The notes: generated from the letters alone by a model not told the origin. A stretch of 64,000 nucleotides of DNA from an uncultured Pelagibacteraceae bacterium (GCA_902599335.1 CACKFA010000001.1:1-64000); one strand, 5' to 3'. Positions 37,561 through 46,701 are shown, counted from the stretch's first letter. Program-made: numbers and translations.

Positions 37561-38328
37561 TTAGTAATTTTTGAAATAATAATCTTGTCCAATAGAGTTT
37601 ATTAAATAAAAATTATTTCTTCTCAAATAATTAAAAACTCTTGCTTTAAGATTGTCATGTATCTCTATTTGCATTGTAATTTTATTATTTCTTGTTAATT
37701 TTTCAGCACCTCTTAAAGCATTTAATTCGTGTCTTTCAACATCAACTTTCATTAAAATATTTTTATTTTTTAAGCACAAAATATTATCTAATTTATTTAA
37801 ATTAACGGTTTCAAATTTTATATTTTGTTTTTTATATTTAAATATTTCAGGGTCATAATTCATATCAATGCTAGAGCCACCCATTTTATTTTCATCTATA
37901 TACCAAATTTTTCTCTTCGTTTTTAAACTAGAGCATGCAAAATTGTGGATTTTAATATTGAAATTATTTATTTGAACATTTTTTTTAAGAATTTTGAATG
38001 TTCTTTCATTTGGTTCAAAAGCATACACATTTTTTATATTATTAAAAAATAAGGAATAATAACCAATATAAGAACCTAAATCTAAAAAATAATCAATATT
38101 ATTAAATCTTGAAATTTTACTAAGAAAATTTATTTTATCTCTTTCATAAGTTCCTTTAAGGTATATTTCACGATCAATTGAGTTTTTTAAATTTAAATTT
38201 ATTTTACAAAATCCTATATCTATTATTTGAAATTTAGAAAAAAAAATTTGTTTTCTTAAAATTGAAGGTATTACTCTTTTAAATAGTTTAATATTAATAT
38301 TGTATAAATAAAGAAATAATAATCTCAC
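37561..38328 (-). CDS. FkbM family methyltransferase
   Basis: 255 residues, intact. SAM-binding FLDLGSYIGYYSLFF, VYAFEPNERTFKIL (acidic ribose ligand), NIKIHNFACS, and NILMKVDVERHELNALRGAE, the family's second signature. It probably O-methylates a sugar or similar group on a surface polymer. It is very AT-rich and stands between pnp and fabI, starting 4 bp after the fabI stop, so it may be transcribed with fab genes without a functional link. Relation to the broken FkbM at 8.5 kb: same family, but clearly different sequence. Confidence 0.85.
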   Translation of the reverse strand: MRLLFLYLYNINIKLFKRVIPSILRKQIFFSKFQIIDIGFCKINLNLKNSIDREIYLKGTYERDKINFLSKISRFNNIDYFLDLGSYIGYYSLFFNNIKNVYAFEPNERTFKILKKNVQINNFNIKIHNFACSSLKTKRKIWYIDENKMGGSSIDMNYDPEIFKYKKQNIKFETVNLNKLDNILCLKNKNILMKVDVERHELNALRGAEKLTRNNKITMQIEIHDNLKARVFNYLRRNNFYLINSIGQDYYFKNY

Positions 38329-38332
38329 TTAT

Positions 38333-39118
38333 TTATGATATATTTTTAGGATCAGGCATTCCAACCTTGTTGTATCCAGCATCTACGTAGTGAATTTCAC
38401 CAGTAACACCGTTTGCCAGGTCGCTTAATAGGTATAATGCTGAATTTCCAACATCATGGATATCCACATTTCTCTTTAGAAAAGAATGGTCTTCGTTCCA
38501 TTTATATAGGAATTTTGCATCTCCGATTGCAGATGCAGCTAACGTTTTTATAGGTCCTGCGCTTATTGCATTTACCCTCATACCTTTGGCACCTAAATCA
38601 CGAGCTAAATATTTAACACTAGCTTCAAGAGCTGATTTACAAACACCCATTACATTATAATTTGGAATAGCTTTTGTGGACTCGTAAGTAAGAGTTAACA
38701 TACTGCCGCCTTCTTTCATTACTTTAGAAGCTTCTTTTGCTACTTCAGTAAATGAAAAACAAGAAATTAACATACTTCTTAAAAAATTTTCTCTTGTTGT
38801 ATTTAGGTACTCACCTGATAACTCTGATTTATCCGAAAAAGCAACTGCATGAACTACAAAATCAATTTCACCCCATTGAGATTTTATATCTTCAAATAAT
38901 TTTACAACTTCTTCTTTTTTTTCAACATCACAACTAAATGTAATGTTTGAATTTAATTTTTCTGCTAAAGGAATAACTCTTTTTTTTAAAGCGTCACCCA
39001 AATATGTAAATGCTAGTTCAGCTCCTGCTTCAGCAAGTTTTTGAGAAATACCCCAGGCGATAGATCTTTCATTTGCCACACCCATGATTAATCCTTTTTT
39101 ACCTTTCATTAAACTCAT
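38333..39118 (-). CDS. fabI: enoyl-[acyl-carrier-protein] reductase (NADH)
   Basis: 261 residues. Short-chain dehydrogenase with the FabI pattern: KGLIMGVANERSIAWGISQ for NADH and the YNVMGVCKSALEASVKYLA active site (Tyr-x6-Lys). Last reduction of each fatty-acid elongation round. Forms the fabA-fabB-fabI operon; three bases separate it from fabB. Confidence 0.96.
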   Translation of the reverse strand: MSLMKGKKGLIMGVANERSIAWGISQKLAEAGAELAFTYLGDALKKRVIPLAEKLNSNITFSCDVEKKEEVVKLFEDIKSQWGEIDFVVHAVAFSDKSELSGEYLNTTRENFLRSMLISCFSFTEVAKEASKVMKEGGSMLTLTYESTKAIPNYNVMGVCKSALEASVKYLARDLGAKGMRVNAISAGPIKTLAASAIGDAKFLYKWNEDHSFLKRNVDIHDVGNSALYLLSDLANGVTGEIHYVDAGYNKVGMPDPKNIS

Positions 39119-39121
39119 AAA

Positions 39122-40333
39122 TTAAACCTTTTCAAAAATTAAAGCTGCATTAGTTCCACCAAAACCAAAGCTATTTGACATTACTGTATTTAAAGTTGCT
39201 CCCGTTTCAGTTTTTGAAACTATAGGAAATCTTTTAGCATCATCATCCATATCTGTAATATTTGCTGATCCTGTTATGAAATTGTTTTTCATCATTATCA
39301 AACAATAGATTGCTTCATGCACTGAAGCAGCCCCTAAAGGATGACCCGATAAAGATTTTGTTGAGCTTATTTTTGGAATGTCTTCTCCAAAAGTTTCTTT
39401 AATAGCATTGAGCTCAGTTATATCTCCAACTGGAGTAGATGTTCCGTGAGTATTAATGTAATCAATTTTATTTTTAGCAGTTGCCATCGCCATTTTCATA
39501 CATCTGACAGCCCCCTCTCCTGATGGAGCTACCATATCATATCCATCTGAAGTTGCTCCATAACCAGTTAATTCTGCGTATATTTTAGCACCTCGTGCTT
39601 TGGCATGTTCGTATTCTTCAAGTACTAATACACCTGCACCACCTGCAATTACAAACCCATCTCTAGTTTTATCATAAGCTCTAGACGCAGATTGAGGAGT
39701 ATCATTATATTTTGAAGACAATGCAGTCATTGCATCAAACATTGCTGTCATTGCCCAATGAATTTCTTCACTTCCACCTGCAAAAACAATATCCTGTTTG
39801 CCCATTTGAATTAATTCCATAGAATTTCCTATGCAGTGTCCACTAGTTGCACATGCAGAACTCATTGTGTAGTTGGTTCCTTTAATTTTAAATGGTACTG
39901 CAAGTGTTGCTGAGGCAGTACTGGCCATTGTTCTTGGAACAATAAAGGGTCCCATTAGTTTTGGAGTTTTAGCTCTAGTTTTGTCTGCTGCAAGTATTAC
40001 GTTTTCAATTGATGGGCCACCGGAACCCATTACAATCCCAGTTTTAAAATTACTTACTTCACTTTCTTCTAATCCAGAGTCTTCAATAGCCTCTTTCATT
40101 GCAATATAATTGTAAGCTGAGCCTGATCCCATAAATCTAATTGTTTTTCTATCTATATGATCTTCAAGTTTAATATTTGGTTTACCGTGAACATGGCTTT
40201 TCAAGTTATGCTCTTTATAATCTTCAGCATAAGAAATTCCTGATTTTGAATTTAATAAAGATTGATGAACTTCTTCTTGATTATTTCCTAAACAAGAAAC
40301 AACACCTAAACCTGTAATAACCACTCTTCTCAT
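39122..40333 (-). CDS. fabB: beta-ketoacyl-ACP synthase I
   Basis: 403 residues. Thiolase fold with catalytic Cys in [16 protein letters not shown] and the two His in [14 protein letters not shown] and [14 protein letters not shown]. Adjacent to fabA, it extends the unsaturated intermediates in anaerobic unsaturated fatty-acid synthesis. Its start overlaps the fabA stop by one base. Confidence 0.95.
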   Translation of the reverse strand: MRRVVITGLGVVSCLGNNQEEVHQSLLNSKSGISYAEDYKEHNLKSHVHGKPNIKLEDHIDRKTIRFMGSGSAYNYIAMKEAIEDSGLEESEVSNFKTGIVMGSGGPSIENVILAADKTRAKTPKLMGPFIVPRTMASTASATLAVPFKIKGTNYTMSSACATSGHCIGNSMELIQMGKQDIVFAGGSEEIHWAMTAMFDAMTALSSKYNDTPQSASRAYDKTRDGFVIAGGAGVLVLEEYEHAKARGAKIYAELTGYGATSDGYDMVAPSGEGAVRCMKMAMATAKNKIDYINTHGTSTPVGDITELNAIKETFGEDIPKISSTKSLSGHPLGAASVHEAIYCLIMMKNNFITGSANITDMDDDAKRFPIVSKTETGATLNTVMSNSFGFGGTNAALIFEKV

Positions 40334-40833
40334 TATTTAAATAACCCCACTTTTAAACTTTCTGCTGAATATATTTTTTTATTATCTGCAAGAACAATTC
40401 CATTTGCAAGTCCGACAGTTGTTCCTCCAGGAGACATAATTTTCTTCATATCTATTTCATATCTTACATTTTTTACACTCTGTAAAACTTCACCTGTAAA
40501 TTTTACAGTACCCACTCCTAAAGCTCTTCCTTTTCCAGGATTTCCTAGCCAACCCAGAAAAAAACCTACCAGTTGCCACATAGCATCTAAACCTAAGCAC
40601 CCTGGCATAACTGGATCTTTTTTAAAATGACAATCAAAAAACCAGAGATCATCTTTAATATCTAATTCAGCTTTTAAAGAGCCTTTATTAAACGCTCCAT
40701 TATTTTCATTGATTTCCGTTATTCTGTCAAACATAAGCATTGGAGGGAGTGGTAATTTTGCATTACCAGGACCAAAAAGATCACCATTCCCACAAGTTAT
40801 TAGATCATCATAGGAGTATGAGTTTTTTTTCAT
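40333..40833 (-). CDS. fabA: 3-hydroxydecanoyl-ACP dehydratase/isomerase
   Basis: 166 residues. [43 protein letters not shown] (catalytic His and Asp) and [11 protein letters not shown] identify FabA rather than FabZ. Introduces the cis double bond of unsaturated fatty acids. Divergent from irr with 91 bp between, the same neighbourhood as in rhizobia. Confidence 0.96.
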   Translation of the reverse strand: MKKNSYSYDDLITCGNGDLFGPGNAKLPLPPMLMFDRITEINENNGAFNKGSLKAELDIKDDLWFFDCHFKKDPVMPGCLGLDAMWQLVGFFLGWLGNPGKGRALGVGTVKFTGEVLQSVKNVRYEIDMKKIMSPGGTTVGLANGIVLADNKKIYSAESLKVGLFK

Positions 40834-40902
40834 ATTAGAGCACCCTTAATACTTGATTTAATCCTAATATAATATAATAAAACACTATATTTTTATTCAT
40901 AC

Positions 40903-40919
40903 TTTAGAATAATTATAAA
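40903..40919. promoter_or_regulatory. candidate Irr operator (ICE-like palindrome) upstream of irr
   Basis: TTTAGAA-TAA-TTATAAA. The rhizobial iron control element is TTTAGAA-N3-TTCTAAA; the first half is identical and the second has one difference. It ends five bases before the irr ATG, a position suited to autorepression, and could also affect divergent fabA. Confidence 0.6.
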
Positions 40920-40924
40920 AAACA

Positions 40925-41353
40925 ATGCCAAAAAACTGCAATTTTATTGAAAAATTAAGAGAAGTTGGGCTTAGACCTACTAAGCAAAGAATAAAAATGT
41001 GTGAAGTTTTGTATAATAGAGAAAAAACTTTCCATTTCACAATTAACGATTTGGTTAAAATGATATCTGAAAAAATGAATGAAAAGATATCTCTAGCCAC
41101 AGTTTATAACACAGTTCATGCATTTGAAAAAAAAGGATATTTAAAAGAAATTTCAATCGATAGTCATAAAAGTTATTTTGATACAAACACCTCAGCACAT
41201 CATCATTTTTTTGATGAAGATACGCATGAGCTAATCGATTGTGATGAGAGCGATATAGATAAAATAAATATTAGAAAAAATATTACAGGAAAAAAAATAA
41301 ATTCTGTTGAAGTGTTAGTTAGAGTTGCGAGTGATAATCAAACTCAAAAATAA
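40925..41353 (+). CDS. irr: Irr-like Fur-family iron-response regulator
   Basis: 142 residues. Winged helix (LRPTKQRIKMCEVLYN, ISLATVYNTVHAFEKKGYL) and a C-terminal domain with the triple-His motif SAHHHFFDEDTHELIDC, which is the heme/metal-binding HHH stretch of alphaproteobacterial Irr. Irr senses heme and iron status and represses or activates iron and heme genes. Next to fabA and rubrerythrin. Palindromes like the Irr target lie before this gene and before the rubrerythrin gene. Confidence 0.85.
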   Translation: MPKNCNFIEKLREVGLRPTKQRIKMCEVLYNREKTFHFTINDLVKMISEKMNEKISLATVYNTVHAFEKKGYLKEISIDSHKSYFDTNTSAHHHFFDEDTHELIDCDESDIDKINIRKNITGKKINSVEVLVRVASDNQTQK

Positions 41354-41382
41354 TTTAATTAAATCATACACTTAAAATCTAC

Positions 41383-41399
41383 ATTATAATAATTCTAAA
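41383..41399. promoter_or_regulatory. candidate Irr operator (ICE-like palindrome) upstream of rubrerythrin
   Basis: ATTATAA-TAA-TTCTAAA; read on the minus strand this is TTTAGAA-TTA-TTATAAT. One half matches the iron control element exactly, and the whole resembles the site before irr in reverse. It ends four bases before the -35 box of the rubrerythrin promoter. Confidence 0.6.
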
Positions 41400-41402
41400 C
41401 TA

Positions 41403-41430
41403 TTGACATACTGATAATATGCATTATATG
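41403..41430 (+). promoter_or_regulatory. sigma-70 promoter of the rubrerythrin gene
   Basis: A consensus -35 TTGACA, 16-bp spacer and TATATG -10 box. A small inverted repeat (ATGATT-TGTT-AATCAT, 41428-41443) lies around the expected start site. It is the clearest sigma-70 promoter in the window. Confidence 0.65.
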
Positions 41431-41458
41431 ATTTGTTAATCATTAAAAAGGAGAAAAA

Positions 41459-41875
41459 ATGTCTTTAAAAGGAAGTAAAACAGAAGAAAATTTAAAAGAA
41501 GCATTTGCTGGTGAAAGTCAAGCAAATAGAAGATATCTTTATTTCGCACAAAAAGCTGACATAGAGGGTTACAATGATGTAGCTGCAGTTTTTAGATCAA
41601 CAGCCGAAGGTGAAACTGGTCACGCACATGGTCATTTGGAGTATCTAGAAGAAGTTGGTGATCCAGGAACTGGTATGCCAATTGGTGAAACAAAAGCAAA
41701 TTTAGCTTCGGCAGTACAAGGCGAAACTCATGAGTATACTGATATGTACCCTGGTATGGCTAAAACAGCTAGAGAAGAAGGCTTTGAAGAAATTGCTGAC
41801 TGGTTTGAAACTTTAGCTAAAGCTGAAAAATCACACGCTGGTAAATTTCAAAAAACTTTAGAGTCTATTAGCTAA
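41459..41875 (+). CDS. rubrerythrin without rubredoxin domain
   Basis: 138 residues, a four-helix ferritin-like domain: [38 protein letters not shown] and [25 protein letters not shown] give the Glu/His diiron ligands. The C-terminal rubredoxin domain of classical rubrerythrin is missing, so electrons must come from another protein. Probably a hydrogen-peroxide reductase. AAAAAGGAG ribosome site and a good promoter suggest strong expression. It leads a cluster with a CCG-type Fe-S protein and DUF3501. Confidence 0.92.
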   Translation: MSLKGSKTEENLKEAFAGESQANRRYLYFAQKADIEGYNDVAAVFRSTAEGETGHAHGHLEYLEEVGDPGTGMPIGETKANLASAVQGETHEYTDMYPGMAKTAREEGFEEIADWFETLAKAEKSHAGKFQKTLESIS

Positions 41876-41884
41876 TCAAATTTC

Positions 41885-41909
41885 TTAGTGGGCGACTAAC
41901 GCCCACTAA
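41885..41909 (+). terminator. 10-bp GC-rich stem-loop between rubrerythrin and Fe-S gene
   Basis: TTAGTGGGCG, loop ACTAA, CGCCCACTAA: a perfect stem that is followed by AAACAATT, not by T. It is therefore more likely a 3'-end stabiliser, a partial terminator or a processing site that sets rubrerythrin mRNA above the downstream genes. Confidence 0.6.
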
Positions 41910-41940
41910 AAACAATTCGAATTTCAAAAAACTTAATTAT

Positions 41941-43272
41941 ATGAGCAAAGAAGGAAGTTTAGGTGCACCTATACGACATCCTATAGATTTTGAGCATCCT
42001 GATTTTTTAAATCCTGAAAAATTAGATGCTGAAATGAGAAGAGTGTTTGATATTTGTCATGGATGCAGAAGATGTTTTAATCTCTGCGATTCATTTCCTA
42101 AACTATTTGACATGATTGATGAGTCTAAAAATGAAGATGTTGAAAGCTTATCTAGTGATCAATTTGCTCCTGTCGTTGATGCATGTACTTTGTGCGACAT
42201 GTGTTTTATGACTAAATGCCCATATGTTCCACCTCATGATTTTGATTTGGATTTTCCACATTTAATGCTGCGATATAGAACGGCTCAAAAAAAATTAGGT
42301 AAATTACCAAGCGTACCAACACAATTAGCTCAAATAGATCGAAACGCTAAAGTTGGTATTATGTTCTCAAAAATAGTTAACTGGGCATCAAATATTAAAA
42401 ATAAATTAATTAGAAAAATCTTAGAACTAATTACTGGAATAGATAAAAGAGTTCAGTTACCAAAATATAACTCAGAAACTTTTTCTAATTTTTTTAAAAA
42501 AAATAAAGATAAGATAAATTATCTAACACCTTCTAAAGATAGAAAAGTAGTTATTTATTCAACTTGTTTTGTAAATTTTAATAAAAAAAATACGGGTGTT
42601 GCTGCTTTAAAAGTTTTGAAAAAAAATGGTGTAGAGGTTCAAGAAGCTTATCCTGGTTGTTGTGGGATGCCATTTTTAGAGCAAGCAGATCTGCCAAAAG
42701 TTGTTGAACAAGCGAAAAAAGTTTCTAATGATTTAATTGAATGGATTGATAAAGGATATAAAGTAGTAACCTTAACAGCTAGTTGTGGATTAATGTTAAA
42801 ATTCGAATGGCCCTTGTTATTACCAAACGATGAAAAAATTAAAAAATTATCTTCAAATGTTATGGATATTGATGAGTATGTTGTGGATATTGCAAACAAT
42901 GAGGGATTAGCAGAAGGATTAAATGAGATTGATGGAGGAGTAACCGTACATCATGCTTGTCATGCTAGAGCACAGAATATGGGTATTAAAGCAAGAGATA
43001 TGTTAAAATTAATACCAAACATTAAAATTGATGTAGTTGAAAGATGTGCAGGTCATGGAGGAACTTTTGGAGTAATGAAAGAAACTCATGATTTAGCAAA
43101 TAAAGTTGGAAGACCTACAGCTAGACAAATAAAAACTAAAAATAATAAGTATATGGCTTCTGATTGTCCTTTAGCTGGTAAACATTTAAAACAGTTAGAA
43201 GTAGATACAAACATATCTAATGATGAGGCACTACACCCTATCGAATTGGTGGCAAAAAGTTATAACTTATGA
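41941..43272 (+). CDS. Fe-S oxidoreductase with CCG domains (heterodisulfide reductase-like)
   Basis: 443 residues. N-terminal ferredoxin-type sites CHGCRRCFNLCDSFP and CTLCDMCFMTKCPYVPP, then two CCG (Cys-rich) domains: GCCGMPFLEQADL near residue 240 and HHACHARAQNMG ... RCAGHGGTFG near residues 340-380. Related to GlpC/HdrD/LutA-type electron-transfer subunits; no flavin domain is present. Together with the neighbouring rubrerythrin and DUF3501 it forms a recurrent three-gene set, so it is a plausible electron donor to the rubrerythrin. That role is inference. It overlaps DUF3501 by four bases (ATGA). Confidence 0.85.
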   Translation: MSKEGSLGAPIRHPIDFEHPDFLNPEKLDAEMRRVFDICHGCRRCFNLCDSFPKLFDMIDESKNEDVESLSSDQFAPVVDACTLCDMCFMTKCPYVPPHDFDLDFPHLMLRYRTAQKKLGKLPSVPTQLAQIDRNAKVGIMFSKIVNWASNIKNKLIRKILELITGIDKRVQLPKYNSETFSNFFKKNKDKINYLTPSKDRKVVIYSTCFVNFNKKNTGVAALKVLKKNGVEVQEAYPGCCGMPFLEQADLPKVVEQAKKVSNDLIEWIDKGYKVVTLTASCGLMLKFEWPLLLPNDEKIKKLSSNVMDIDEYVVDIANNEGLAEGLNEIDGGVTVHHACHARAQNMGIKARDMLKLIPNIKIDVVERCAGHGGTFGVMKETHDLANKVGRPTARQIKTKNNKYMASDCPLAGKHLKQLEVDTNISNDEALHPIELVAKSYNL

Positions 43273-43868
43273 TCATGCCTAGAGAAAAAAGAGAAATTCA
43301 AAAAGAAGACATCATGCCTTTAGATGTTTATATAGAAAAGAGACGTGAATTAAGAAAAAGTATTGTTGATTATAAAAAAAATAGAAGAGTTGCTTTAGGG
43401 CCTTATGCTACTTTTTATTTTGAAAGTTATGAAACAATGTTAGCTCAAGTACAAGAAATGCTATACATTGAAAAAGGTGGTGATGAGCAACTTCAGGATG
43501 AGTTAACTGCGTACAATCCTTTAATACCTAACGGCAAAGAACTAACAGCAACTTTAATGTTTGAAATAGACAATCCTATATCAAGAGCTGCGTTTCTAGG
43601 ACAAGTTGGTGGAATAGAAGAAACAGTATTTATGAAAATAAATGGTGAGAAAATTAAAGCAGTTCCCGAAGAAGATGTTGATAGAACTTCTTCTGAAGGA
43701 AAAGCTTCATCAGTACAGTTTATTCATTTTAATTTTACTGATGATCAAATAGAAAAATTTCAATCTAATAGCTCAGAAATTGAGCTTGGAATTGACCATA
43801 AAGAGTATTCTCATAGCACAAAATTATCTAAAGAAAATATAGCCTCTTTATCTACTGATTTTAGTTAA
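43269..43868 (+). CDS. DUF3501 family protein
   Basis: 199 residues, no membrane segment or signal peptide, acidic. KREIQKEDIMPLDVYIEKRRELRK, RRVALGPYATFYFESYETMLAQVQEML and NPISRAAFLGQVGGIEETVFM are features I recognise from DUF3501, found next to rubrerythrin and CCG-type Fe-S proteins. No catalytic motif is evident. Coupled to the Fe-S gene by ATGA overlap; shares a TTAA stop with the convergent SH3 gene. Function unknown, likely part of peroxide handling. Confidence 0.8.
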   Translation: MIMPREKREIQKEDIMPLDVYIEKRRELRKSIVDYKKNRRVALGPYATFYFESYETMLAQVQEMLYIEKGGDEQLQDELTAYNPLIPNGKELTATLMFEIDNPISRAAFLGQVGGIEETVFMKINGEKIKAVPEEDVDRTSSEGKASSVQFIHFNFTDDQIEKFQSNSSEIELGIDHKEYSHSTKLSKENIASLSTDFS

Positions 43869-44320
43869 TTTAGTCCCCAAATGTTATCTGTTTTAATCCA
43901 ACCTTCAAATTCTTTTGATATAATTTTACACCAATTTTGTTCACATTTTTCTACAATTAATAATCTTCCCTCTTTTATTTGAGCAATTGGTTTAGCAAAA
44001 GATGTAGGTTTTTTAAATAAAACTTTATCTTTTGTAGCTATCACTGAATTATTTCTTTTTAATTGTGAAATATGAATCCATCCGCTGTTATTTTTAAAAT
44101 CAATAATTCGTCTAAAATTTTCTTTTTTATCAATTTGTTTTAAAGGTAAATTTATTTTTTTGTAAATATACTTAATGTCTGATTCAAAACTTGGTCCATA
44201 ACGCACATTTACCTTATTTTTTTTAAGAGAAACGAATATTTCTCCTGCATTACTTGAGGCAATAAAGGATATTAAAAAAAAGAATATAAAAATACTATTA
44301 ATTAAATTTTTAATTTTCAC
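43865..44320 (-). CDS. SH3-like domain envelope protein
   Basis: 151 residues with a signal peptide (FFFLISFIASSNA-GE). Two bacterial SH3-type units: VNVRYGPSFESDIKYIYKK ... GWIHISQL (about 28-90) and VLFKKPTSFAKPIAQIKEG ... GWIKTDNIWGL (about 95-150). Such proteins usually bind peptidoglycan or other cell-wall components. The start overlaps the MoeB-like gene by 11 bp. Confidence 0.8.
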   Translation of the reverse strand: MKIKNLINSIFIFFFLISFIASSNAGEIFVSLKKNKVNVRYGPSFESDIKYIYKKINLPLKQIDKKENFRRIIDFKNNSGWIHISQLKRNNSVIATKDKVLFKKPTSFAKPIAQIKEGRLLIVEKCEQNWCKIISKEFEGWIKTDNIWGLN

Positions 44321-45062
44321 TTTTTTTAGTTTTATTTAATTTAACTTTTCTAAAGCTCAAATTTAATAAATCTATAATAAGAATAAATCCATTTAAATTT
44401 TGTCCAATTTTTAATATTCTTTTCAAAACTTCATTAGCTAGCATGGTACCAATTGTTCCTGCTACTGGTCCTAATATTCCTTCGTATTCACAGTTCAATA
44501 TTTCATCATTAATAAATTCTTCTTGATAGAAGTCTTTTAAAGAAGGAGTATTTTTATCTCCAAAATCAAAAGTAAAAACATGACCATCAAATTTACTAAT
44601 TGCTCCAGTCACAAGATATTTTTTATATTTTAAACTTAAATCATTTATTAAAAATTTACTTTCAAAATTGTCAGTACCATCAATTATGTAGTCGTAATTT
44701 TTTATTATTTTTTCAAATTTTACTCTGTCTATTTTAAAGTTATAAATATCTATTTTTGTTTTTGGGTTAATTCTATTTAGTTTTTTTTTAGCAATTATAA
44801 CTTTTGACTTATTTAAATCTTTTTCATCATATAAACTTTGTCTATGAATATTTGATAGGCTGACAATGTCATGATCAACAATTCCTAGTTTCCCAATACC
44901 AGATCTAGTTAAAAAATCAGCTGCTGGGCATCCTAAACCGCCCATTCCAATTATTAAAACCTTTGAGACTAAAATTTTTTTTTGTCCTAATGGACCAATG
45001 TTTTTTAAAATTATTTGCCTCGAAAATTTATCTATTTCCTTTTTGCCTAAATTTTTGCTCAT
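44310..45062 (-). CDS. HesA/MoeB/ThiF-type adenylyltransferase
   Basis: 250 residues. VLIIGMGGLGCPAADFLTRSG is the nucleotide-binding loop; DHDIVSLSNIHRQSLY and IDGTDNFESKFLINDL are the family's Mg/ATP motifs. It adenylates the C-terminus of a small sulfur carrier such as MoaD or ThiS. No rhodanese domain and only a partial Cys set (zinc-site CxxC not evident), so ThiF or MoeB cannot be decided. Follows dut with a four-base overlap. Confidence 0.85.
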   Translation of the reverse strand: MSKNLGKKEIDKFSRQIILKNIGPLGQKKILVSKVLIIGMGGLGCPAADFLTRSGIGKLGIVDHDIVSLSNIHRQSLYDEKDLNKSKVIIAKKKLNRINPKTKIDIYNFKIDRVKFEKIIKNYDYIIDGTDNFESKFLINDLSLKYKKYLVTGAISKFDGHVFTFDFGDKNTPSLKDFYQEEFINDEILNCEYEGILGPVAGTIGTMLANEVLKRILKIGQNLNGFILIIDLLNLSFRKVKLNKTKKSEN

Positions 45063-45496
45063 TTTCCAGTCGAGCCAAAACCACCCTCTCCTCTAACAGT
45101 TTCTGGAAGATCATCTGTTTCTTCAAATTCCATTTTAATTACAGGAGTTAAAATCATTTGTGCTATTCTATCTTTATTTTTTATTAAAAAATCACTTTCT
45201 CCATGATTAAAAAGGATTACTTTTATTTCCCCCCTGTAATCACTATCAATAGTTCCAGGTGTATTTAAAACACTAATGTTGTTTTTTGCTGATAAACCAG
45301 ATCTTGGTCTTATTTGGATCTCGAAATTACTAGAAAAGGCTACTGCAAGCCCTGTTGGAACTAAACATGAAGAGTTTGGTTTAAGATTTATAGGTTCTTT
45401 TACTAATGCCATTAAATCCATACCTGATGCACCTGATGTTTTGTAAGCAGGTAATTCAACCGCAGGATCTAACTTTTTGATAAGAACTTTTGCCAT
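45059..45496 (-). CDS. dut: dUTP diphosphatase
   Basis: 145 residues. All five trimeric dUTPase motifs are seen, including SGMDLMAL, IRPRSGLSAKNNISVLNTPGTIDSDYRGEI, DRIAQMIL and RGEGGFGSTG at the end. Removes dUTP and supplies dUMP for thymidylate. Its start overlaps the coaBC stop (TAATG). coaBC-dut adjacency is standard in proteobacteria. Confidence 0.97.
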   Translation of the reverse strand: MAKVLIKKLDPAVELPAYKTSGASGMDLMALVKEPINLKPNSSCLVPTGLAVAFSSNFEIQIRPRSGLSAKNNISVLNTPGTIDSDYRGEIKVILFNHGESDFLIKNKDRIAQMILTPVIKMEFEETDDLPETVRGEGGFGSTGK

Positions 45497-46701
45497 TAAT
45501 TTAATTGATCAATTATTCTATCAACTATTTCATCAGAAATTCGGGATTTTTTTTTGAAAGAAAGTTTTTCTTTTTTAATATCTACGTTTTTGTAATGAAT
45601 TGTAACCTCATTATAATCAGAATTAAATCCTATATTTTTATTTGACACATCATTAGAAATTATCCAGTCACAATTTTTCTTGTTTAATTTTTCTTCTGCA
45701 TTTTTATCGATCTCATTGGTTTCTGCTGCAAATCCAATGACAAGTTCGGGTCTCATAGAGTTATGGTTAGACACATAATGAAGTATATCTACATTCTTTT
45801 CTAAATTTAAGTTTAAGTTCTCTTGTTTTTTTATTTTATTTTCATATTTTTTGTTAATTTTAAAATCAGCTACCGCAGCAGAAAAAATTGCTACATCAAC
45901 AGGTAAATTTTCTTGAGTAGCAACTAACATTTCATCTGCTGTTTCAACTTTTATAAGATTAATATCTTTAGTTATTTCAAGATTAGTTGGACCTGATATT
46001 AATGTTGTATCAAAACCTTTTTTGGATAATGATTTTGCTAATTCATATCCTTGTTTGCCACTTGATTTATTTGTAATAAAACGAACTGGATCTATATACT
46101 CATTAGTTGGACCTGCTGTAACTAATGCTTTAAATTTTTTGTTATTTTTTTGAGTTAAGAAATATTTATCAACTTCTTCAGCAATTAATGATGGGTCTGA
46201 CATTTTACCCTCTCCATATTCACCACATGCCATATCACCAACCTCTGGACCTATTAGTTTATATCCAAAGCCTATTAATTTTTTTATATTTGTTTTAGTA
46301 GTTGGATGCTCCCACATTCTTACATTCATTGCTGGTACTAAAATAATGTCTTTATCTGATGCCAAAACAACAGTGGATGCCAAATCATCAGTTGTTCCTT
46401 GAGCCAGTTTCGAAATTGTATTTGCCGTTGCAGGTGCAATTACAATTATATCTGCCCATCTTGAAAGTGAAATATGATCCATTTCAGCCTCATTTTCTAC
46501 ACTAAATAAATCACTATAAACTTTACCTTGAGAAAGTGATGTTATTGAAAGTGGAGTTACAAACTCTTTTGCACTTGATGTGAGAATTGTCTTTATTTCT
46601 GCACCATTCTTTTTAAAAAGCCTAATTGTTTCAAGACTTTTATAAGCAGATATTCCTCCACAGATAATAAATAGTATTTTTTTATTTAACAAATTTTTCA
46701 T
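45496..46701 (-). CDS. coaBC: phosphopantothenoylcysteine decarboxylase/synthetase
   Basis: 401 residues, bifunctional. CoaC half: ILFIICGGISAYKSLETIRL, VPAMNVRMWEHPTT and GDMACGEYGEGKM with the catalytic Cys; CoaB half from residue about 185: ALVTAGPTNEYIDPVRFITNKSSGKQG. Carries out two middle steps of coenzyme A synthesis. Eight bases after ubiB. Confidence 0.96.
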   Translation of the reverse strand: MKNLLNKKILFIICGGISAYKSLETIRLFKKNGAEIKTILTSSAKEFVTPLSITSLSQGKVYSDLFSVENEAEMDHISLSRWADIIVIAPATANTISKLAQGTTDDLASTVVLASDKDIILVPAMNVRMWEHPTTKTNIKKLIGFGYKLIGPEVGDMACGEYGEGKMSDPSLIAEEVDKYFLTQKNNKKFKALVTAGPTNEYIDPVRFITNKSSGKQGYELAKSLSKKGFDTTLISGPTNLEITKDINLIKVETADEMLVATQENLPVDVAIFSAAVADFKINKKYENKIKKQENLNLNLEKNVDILHYVSNHNSMRPELVIGFAAETNEIDKNAEEKLNKKNCDWIISNDVSNKNIGFNSDYNEVTIHYKNVDIKKEKLSFKKKSRISDEIVDRIIDQLN

